Source: Brotaphodocola catenula
GTDB lineage: Bacteria; Bacillota; Clostridia; Lachnospirales; Lachnospiraceae
Reading direction: 5' to 3'
Assembly: GCA_020686985.1 (NCBI GenBank)
Contig: JAJEPU010000010.1
Location: 19,097-83,096, forward strand
Length of the DNA stretch: 64,000 nucleotides
Shown here one piece after another: positions 59,332 through 64,000 of this stretch. Numbering within the stretch: the stretch's first letter is position 1; the number at the start of each line of letters is the position of its first letter. The position numbers were made by a program, and so were the translations under genes. Below the pieces are notes generated by a model that saw nothing but the letters and a program-made list of their open reading frames with translations, did no database searches and had not been told where the DNA came from.

Positions 59332-59649
59332 GTGTTGGAAGGAAGGTTGCGGGAAATTACTTGTTTTACGTATCTTATTCAGTGTGCAGACGGGAGTCTG
59401 TACTGTGGCTGGACGAATGATTTGGAAAAACGAGTGAAAGCGCACAATGCGGGACATGGTGCGAAGTACACGAGAAGTCGAAGACCGGTGAAGCTTGTCT
59501 ATTATGAGACGTTTGCGACAAAGCAGGAGGCGATGAGACGGGAGTGGGAGATCAAGCAGCTCAGAAGGGCAGAAAAGCTGGACTTGATTAACGGAAACAA
59601 AAAATATGCTCAGCCACCGGTCGCTTCGTCTGAACAAGTGTCGACTTGA
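59332..59649 (+). CDS. GIY-YIG nuclease-domain protein
   Basis: A 105-residue single-domain protein of the UPF0213 type. The motif pair reads TYLIQCADGSLYCG, with the conserved Arg in EKRVKAHN and Glu in RREWEIKQL. The start is GTG at 59332, with GGGAGGAG at 59320-59327; a TTG three bases later is also possible. Small proteins of this type may act in DNA repair or be nuclease-like without known substrate. It overlaps nothing but is read in the same direction after the MBOAT gene. Confidence 0.87.
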   Translation: MLEGRLREITCFTYLIQCADGSLYCGWTNDLEKRVKAHNAGHGAKYTRSRRPVKLVYYETFATKQEAMRREWEIKQLRRAEKLDLINGNKKYAQPPVASSEQVST

Positions 59650-59701
59650 ACTCATCAGATCGGTGATGGCCGAGCAATTTCTGTGATTTTGATAAGAAGA
59701 T

Positions 59702-59757
59702 GTCAGCAAAGCTGACCAGAATCATGTGCCAGGTCGATGCTTGTGAGCGTCGACCTG
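59702..59757. repeat. Two intergenic hairpins between convergent genes
   Basis: GTCAGC-AAA-GCTGAC (59702-59716) belongs with the hairpins at 28587 and 54561. CAGGTCGA (59730-59737) pairs perfectly with TCGACCTG (59750-59757). Neither is followed by a T run, yet they lie where a shared terminator would be expected. Confidence 0.5.
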
Positions 59758-59783
59758 AGTGCAGGAACGGCATTCAACTTAAG

Positions 59784-60434
59784 TCATGCAACAAATGCAT
59801 ACATCATGATATAATGACAGAGACTTCCACCCATCACAAAGAGATGAAAAATCTCATGGGAACCGAAGTTCTTGTGGCGGGAGTTGAAGATCGGAAGTTT
59901 CAGTGCATAGATCACACCGCCAACGGTGTAAATGATTCCGCCTGCGAGCAACCAGCCGAAGGCTTCTGCCGGGAGGGCAGAGACAATCTTGCCGAACGCG
60001 AAGATGCAGACCCAGCCCATCGCAATGTAGATGATTGAGGAGAACCATTTAGGGCAAGTGATCCAGAGTGCATTGATTACAATTCCGACAATCGCGATCG
60101 TCCAGACAGCTCCGAGCAGTGTCCAGCCGGTGTGATCTCCGAGAACGAGGAGGCACACCGGGGTGTAAGTGCCGGCGATCAGGATGAAGATCATCATATG
60201 GTCAACTTTGCGAAGCATCTGGTTGACTTTCGGAGAAATGTCAAGTGTGTGATAGATGGTGCTTGCCGCGTACAGCAGAATCATGCTTGTGATGAAAATG
60301 GTCAGTGCGAGCACGTGGATGTGGTCCGGAGTGTGGGCAGCTTTGATGATGAGCGGTATGGATGCAAACAGTGCAAGGATCATCGCGATGAAATGAGTCA
60401 GGGCACTGCCCGGGTCTTTGATTTTCTGTAACAT
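59784..60434 (-). CDS. Haemolysin III / PAQR-family membrane protein
   Basis: A 216-residue protein with seven hydrophobic segments. The family's metal-binding residues are present: STIYHTL near the second helix, and SHEIFHLFVMGGSLCHY at the end. The KVDHMMIFILIAGTYTPVCL block is typical of YqfA/haemolysin III proteins. Bacterial members have no settled function; membrane homeostasis has been suggested for some. Start with GGAGGG on the minus strand. Confidence 0.93.
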   Translation of the reverse strand: MLQKIKDPGSALTHFIAMILALFASIPLIIKAAHTPDHIHVLALTIFITSMILLYAASTIYHTLDISPKVNQMLRKVDHMMIFILIAGTYTPVCLLVLGDHTGWTLLGAVWTIAIVGIVINALWITCPKWFSSIIYIAMGWVCIFAFGKIVSALPAEAFGWLLAGGIIYTVGGVIYALKLPIFNSRHKNFGSHEIFHLFVMGGSLCHYIMMYAFVA

Positions 60435-60788
60435 AAAAATCCCTCCAGTCTGATGAGGTACTCAAAAGAGAAAGAGTACCAAATAAAACAAAATAAACAG
60501 ATGCGAATAAAACAAAAACTTTAAAAAGTGAAGCGCAGTGAAACAAAGCGGTAAAGCATATTGGAAGAAAACCGTAATAAGCAATAAATGGAATAGTACA
60601 ATTTTAAAAACTCCATAATGTAGTATTAAAAACTATATGTAAATGTTTTCTATACTATACCACTTGCGCAAAAAAAATACAAGAGGGAGATTAAGGCGGG
60701 GGGAAAATTTCTACCCATGTACAGGATCAAAAACATGGAAACTGTGATAGCAAAAGAAAAATAAAAGAGAATTTGGAGGAATGAGCAT
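60435..60788. other. 354-base divergent intergenic region
   Basis: AT-rich. TATAGTATAG-like boxes near 60640-60660 could serve as -10 elements on the minus strand. A degenerate family 2 fragment, TTTCTACCCATGTACAGG (60708-60725), lies nearer the RluA gene. No gene is seen. Confidence 0.45.
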
Positions 60789-61559
60789 ATGTTGCAGGTG
60801 ATTTTTGAGGATGAATATCTTCTTGTTGTCTGGAAGCCTGTCGGGATCGAGTCTCAGTCGAGTCGCGGGTTTGGTGCAGATATGGTGAGTGAGGTGCGCA
60901 AACACATTTTTAAAACATCGAAGAAACAGGGTGAGCCGTATGTGGGCGTGATTCATCGGCTGGACAAACCGGTCAGCGGAGTGATGGTCTATGCGAAGGA
61001 TAAAAAGACGGCAGGTGCGCTGAGCCTTCAAGTCACGGAGAGAAAAATGCAGAAGAAGTATCTTGCAGTTCTCTGCGGAAGACCGGAATCAAATGAGGAG
61101 ACGTTTGTGGATTATCTGAAAAAGGATGAGGCAGGAAATGTTTCTGGAATCGTGGCGAGAGGAACAGAGGGAGCGAAGCGCGCGGAACTGATCTGTCGTG
61201 TTGTCGGATTTTGGACTGACCCGGTGTGGGGGGAATTGACGCTTGCGGAGATTGAACTCAAGACCGGACGTCACCACCAGATTCGCGTTCAGATGGCGGG
61301 GCATGGACTTCCGCTCTGGGGCGATGGAAAATACAATCCGATGTTTGGAGGCTCTGCGATGCAGATGCCGGAAAGTGCCTCTACCCTGGCGCAGAATGGG
61401 AAAAATGAGGAAACAAATAGGAGAAGAGGGGGACAGCCTCAGATTGCACTTTCTTCGTTTTCACTGAGCTTTATTCATCCGGCACTTGGGCGCAGAGTTT
61501 CTTTTGAGCATCTGCCATCTGCTGAAATTTTCCGAAATTTTGAAAAACCGGAAAGCTGA
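60789..61559 (+). CDS. RluA-family RNA pseudouridine synthase
   Basis: A 256-residue enzyme that isomerises uridine in rRNA or tRNA. The catalytic Asp59 lies in VIHRLDKPVSGVMVYAKD. KTGRHHQIRVQMA is the second family motif. There is no N-terminal S4 RNA-binding domain, as in the short RluA branch. A Gly/Asn/Arg-rich insert (NGKNEETNRRRGGQPQ) sits before the last strand. GGAGGAATGAGCAT precedes the ATG. The exact target base cannot be read. Confidence 0.92.
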   Translation: MLQVIFEDEYLLVVWKPVGIESQSSRGFGADMVSEVRKHIFKTSKKQGEPYVGVIHRLDKPVSGVMVYAKDKKTAGALSLQVTERKMQKKYLAVLCGRPESNEETFVDYLKKDEAGNVSGIVARGTEGAKRAELICRVVGFWTDPVWGELTLAEIELKTGRHHQIRVQMAGHGLPLWGDGKYNPMFGGSAMQMPESASTLAQNGKNEETNRRRGGQPQIALSSFSLSFIHPALGRRVSFEHLPSAEIFRNFEKPES

Positions 61560-61634
61560 GTCATGCATATTTTGGTTTGCTGTGGACACACTAGGAATGT
61601 ACAAAGGAAGTACAAATCAGAAGCAGGTGAGTCC

Positions 61635-62717
61635 ATGGGTAAACCAGAAAAGAAACTGAAGAAGATATTACGCATTCTGGGAATCACGGGTGCAGTATAC
61701 GGAGTATTCCGCTTTCTGCTGCCCCTTGTGGTTCCCTTTCTGTTTGCCGTACTGTTTGCAGTGTGGCTTTGGCCGTCCGCACAGAAGATTTCCCGGCATT
61801 TGCGGTGGAAAGTTCCCGGCATCAGGAGAGAGCTGATCATTCCGGAGGGCGCAGTTGCGGTGTTCGAGTTGTTGCTCCTCTTTGCGATTTTGATGGGAAT
61901 TGTCAGCCTTGGAGGAAGAAAACTTTTTCAGGAGTTGGTTCGTCTGTCAGAGCGCCTTCCGCTCTGGGTTCAGGAGATGGATCGCGGGTTGACAAAGCTC
62001 TGTCGTCTGACGGAGCAGACCTTTTGTCTCAAAACGGATATGGCGGTGCTTGCGGTGAGAACAATGCTCAAGGAAGGAATTTTCAGCTTAAGACAGAGGG
62101 CGATGACATTGTTCGTGAACCATTCTGCCTCCTGCTTGCGCTTTTTCGTCTATATGGGAGTTTTCGGGGCGATCGTTTTGATTGCGACGGGGCTTCTTGT
62201 GCAGGAGATGGATTTCTGGAAAAAACGTTTTCGCCAGTCTGAGTTTCATGAGGAGTGGAGCCGGGTCTGCGAGCGTCTTACAAGTGCCGGGACGGCCTAC
62301 CTTCGCGCACAGGGAATTCTTCTCGTGATTACGACGCTGATCTGCGTTGTCGGATTTTGGCTGATGGGAAATCCCTACTATCTGCTTGTTGGAATTGCAG
62401 TGGGGATTCTCGATGCACTTCCTGTATTTGGCGTCGGGACAGTTTTGATTCCGTGGGCGATTCTGATGCTGATTCTGGGAAAATGGGAGAGAGCAATCTG
62501 GCTCTTTTTCATCTATGTGATCTGCTATTTCCTGCGGGAGATTCTGGAGGCGAAGCTGATGAGCCGGAAAGTTGGAATGACTCCGTTTGAGACGCTTTTG
62601 TCGATGTATGTGGGAGTGCAGCTGTTTGGAATTTTTGGATTTTTGCTTGGACCGGCGGGATTTTTGCTGATCCGTGATTTGAATCAGGTCTGGGGGCACG
62701 AGGCCCCCGATAATTGA
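61635..62717 (+). CDS. AI-2E/YtvI-family membrane protein
   Basis: A 360-residue protein with about seven hydrophobic segments. VVPFLFAVLFAVWLWPSAQ and the late block LVGIAVGILDALPVFGVGTVLIPWAI are typical of the AI-2E transporter family, and the latter is very close to the sporulation protein YtvI. ATG 61635 is chosen with AGGTGAG upstream and the basic start MGKPEKKLKK; an ATG at 61563 would add 24 odd residues. Function in clostridia is uncertain: permease or sporulation membrane protein. Confidence 0.8.
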   Translation: MGKPEKKLKKILRILGITGAVYGVFRFLLPLVVPFLFAVLFAVWLWPSAQKISRHLRWKVPGIRRELIIPEGAVAVFELLLLFAILMGIVSLGGRKLFQELVRLSERLPLWVQEMDRGLTKLCRLTEQTFCLKTDMAVLAVRTMLKEGIFSLRQRAMTLFVNHSASCLRFFVYMGVFGAIVLIATGLLVQEMDFWKKRFRQSEFHEEWSRVCERLTSAGTAYLRAQGILLVITTLICVVGFWLMGNPYYLLVGIAVGILDALPVFGVGTVLIPWAILMLILGKWERAIWLFFIYVICYFLREILEAKLMSRKVGMTPFETLLSMYVGVQLFGIFGFLLGPAGFLLIRDLNQVWGHEAPDN

Positions 62718-62780
62718 TGATTAATGAGTGATGATTGCTGATTGAGAGTGAGATGAGAGCGCAAGATGGGGCGAGAAAAT

Positions 62781-62812
62781 CGTTGCTGTCTGCACAATGC
62801 GTGAACAGTAAC
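62781..62812. repeat. Family 2 terminal hairpin, solitary
   Basis: GTTGCTGT (62782-62789) pairs with ACAGTAAC (62805-62812) with one mismatch, and the loop TGCACAATGCGTGA resembles the loop of the terminal hairpin of copy 2. The rest of the element is absent. It lies between convergent genes. Confidence 0.6.
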
Positions 62813-62818
62813 AGAAAA

Positions 62819-63679
62819 TCAGAATTTCTCAGGATGTTCCTTGAAGAAACGGATCATCTCGTGGGTCAGGCTTGCGTGATCTTCGTCCTCGAGCGGGATG
62901 TCCTCGCGCTCAAACCACTCTGCAAGGGACAATTCTTCCTGATCGAGATGAATCGAATCGTGCTCTGCGAGATCACAGAAAAAACCGGCAAGCAGGGTGT
63001 CGGAGAACGACCATGGCTGACTTTTGTAGTAGCGGATATTTGTGACTTTCAGACCGACTTCTTCCATTACTTCGCGGGAGACTGTTTGTTCAAGCGTCTC
63101 ACCGATCTCGGTGAATCCGGCGAGAAGCGCGTATTTCTTGTAGGTGCGCCCATTGTATTTTGAGAGGAGAAGGCGATTTCCGTCCGTGACAGCGATGATG
63201 ACAGCGGGGCTGATCTTCGGATACTCCATCTGGTGACAGCGGTCGCAGTACATCATGCGCTCCTTCTCGTGCTTGCGAAGTGGTGCGCCACAGCGTCCAC
63301 AGTAGCGTCGGCTCTGGTACCAGTTGGATAGCTGATATCCGGTGATTCCGGCAAAGGAGAGAAAGCGCGGGGAAAAATTGCGGAAAATCTGCGTGCTTTC
63401 CATAGAAAAGTGGGACGGAGCCGGAATCGTGATGTGTTCAAGCAGATAGAAGTCCTGACCGTCTATCGCAAAGAGGTAGATGCAGTGCTCGTAAATGTCA
63501 TCGTTTTCCTTCTCAAGATCCCGAAAACGGGGAAAATCGAATTCGCGGGAATCTGAGGTGTTTTTCAAGTGAACGAGGGTCCTGTGTGGTTCAAAGTACA
63601 GCGCGTAGCTGTCGGGTGAGGGTTTCGCATCCGGTTGGTAGGCATTGTCATAGTGGTGTGGGGCGATATCCTGAATCAT
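62819..63679 (-). CDS. nudC: NAD+ diphosphatase (NudC)
   Basis: A 286-residue Nudix hydrolase that splits NAD(H) and can remove NAD caps from RNA. A four-Cys zinc ribbon (CGRCG...CDRC) precedes the Nudix box GFTEIGETLEQTVSREVMEEVG. The NudC-specific SQPWSF block follows it (YKSQPWSFSDTLL), marking NADH pyrophosphatase rather than other Nudix enzymes. Length and domain order match the family. The start ATG at 63679 has GGAAGAGAAAC on the minus strand. Confidence 0.95.
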   Translation of the reverse strand: MIQDIAPHHYDNAYQPDAKPSPDSYALYFEPHRTLVHLKNTSDSREFDFPRFRDLEKENDDIYEHCIYLFAIDGQDFYLLEHITIPAPSHFSMESTQIFRNFSPRFLSFAGITGYQLSNWYQSRRYCGRCGAPLRKHEKERMMYCDRCHQMEYPKISPAVIIAVTDGNRLLLSKYNGRTYKKYALLAGFTEIGETLEQTVSREVMEEVGLKVTNIRYYKSQPWSFSDTLLAGFFCDLAEHDSIHLDQEELSLAEWFEREDIPLEDEDHASLTHEMIRFFKEHPEKF

Positions 63680-63845
63680 GATTGTTTCTCTTCCTTTCCA
63701 GTTTCTTCTTTTTTACTTTTTTTATATCATCTTTTTTGGGGTTTCTGCTCTTCTGGTTTTTGCCCAAATTTGCAGGCATGGCATGTAAGTACAAGTTTGC
63801 GATTAATTATAGCAGGAGTTTTTTGCAGGTGCAAGTTTTCACCCG

Positions 63846-63874
63846 TTTACAGATTGGCGGGATTGACGTATAAT
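63846..63874 (+). promoter_or_regulatory. Sigma-A promoter at the right edge
   Basis: TTTACA (63846-63851), a 17-base spacer and TATAAT (63869-63874). Transcription would start near 63881 and run out of the window. Confidence 0.75.
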
Positions 63875-63885
63875 AACTCAAAGTG

Positions 63886-63918
63886 GGTGCAAAGCGCCGG
63901 TGGCGCTTGTTCTGCACC
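63886..63918 (+). other. Strong hairpin at the start of a right-edge transcript
   Basis: GGTGCA (63886-63891) pairs with TGCACC (63913-63918), and AAGCGCC (63892-63898) with GGCGCTT (63902-63908), leaving a small bulge TGTTC-like and a 3-base loop. It starts about 5 bases after the expected transcription start. Confidence 0.6.
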
Positions 63919-64000
63919 GACCGCGGGTCTTTGACACCTCTTTCCTCTAAAAATACCCTGTAAGCCGCATAAATGCTTATATTTTTTTGTCAATTTCGTC

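Larger units (their letters stand above)
63680..64000. other. 321-base right-edge region with promoter and strong hairpin
   Basis: T-rich DNA next to nudC, then a good plus-strand promoter (63846-63874) and a hairpin at the start of its transcript (63886-63918). No coding frame is credible before the window ends. Confidence 0.6.

Overview
The window looks like the chromosome of an anaerobic, low-to-mid-GC Clostridium-relative, most likely a Lachnospiraceae member. Supporting this are a class III (oxygen-sensitive) ribonucleotide reductase, an NADH-dependent butanol-dehydrogenase-type alcohol dehydrogenase, Csp-like and secreted subtilases, a YtvI/AI-2E-type membrane protein, strong AGGAGG ribosome-binding sites and consensus sigma-A promoters (TTGACA-17-TATAAT in front of rpsL). 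The translation genes rpsL, rpsG, fusA and tuf use a different codon set (GGT, GCT, ACC, CGT) from their neighbours, as expected for highly expressed genes. I see no rRNA, tRNA or CRISPR array.

Layout. 1-7.6 kb: the end of a surface-glycan cluster: an NDP-sugar C-methyltransferase (cut by the left edge), an NDP-sugar epimerase/reductase, three GT2 glycosyltransferases and an initiating polyprenyl-phosphate sugar transferase. 7.8-13.9 kb: an LCP-family cell-wall ligase, an HtrA protease and a ClpX-type unfoldase. 13.9-25.2 kb: a Csp-like subtilase, an LspA-type signal peptidase, a TIGR04086-type membrane protein, rpsL-rpsG-fusA, separately promoted tuf, a secreted subtilase and a D-Ala-D-Ala carboxypeptidase. 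25.4-32.2 kb: nrdD behind a likely tandem pair of NrdR boxes, two tiny membrane proteins, an alcohol dehydrogenase, and an M20 amidohydrolase cut off by an IS4-family element.

32.4-49.7 kb is a second, larger glycan cluster read on the plus strand. It holds a Wzt-like ABC ATPase, a 1376-residue methyltransferase/GT2/GT4 fusion, a complete four-gene GDP-D-glycero-D-manno-heptose set (hddC-hddA-gmhB-gmhA type), a GT2 enzyme, a large membrane protein, the CDP-sugar genes rfbF-rfbG-rfbH, a LicD-family transferase and a GtrB-like glycosyltransferase. Together these could build, decorate and export a heptose- and deoxysugar-containing surface polymer, with the LCP protein as a possible wall-attachment enzyme. 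49.9-63.7 kb is housekeeping: a BCCT transporter, a metallo-beta-lactamase-fold hydrolase, a zinc-dependent phospholipase-like protein, an alanine:cation symporter, an AlgX/DHHW-like plus MBOAT O-acetylation pair, a GIY-YIG protein, a haemolysin-III protein, an RluA pseudouridine synthase, a YtvI-like protein and NudC.

The most unexpected content is between the genes. At least three families of dispersed, strongly base-paired intergenic repeats recur across the window. Family 1 (137 bp, at 10029, 38041 and, diverged, 54411) folds as a three-way junction, and the copies differ by paired compensatory changes. Family 2 (about 132 bp, TTACTGT...ACAGTAA ends) has two full copies in opposite orientation plus fragments, also with a compensatory change. 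Family 3 begins exactly at the T-tract of Rho-independent terminators. Families 1 and 3 share a module, so the repeats are mosaic. These elements are the best candidates in the window for an undescribed system.
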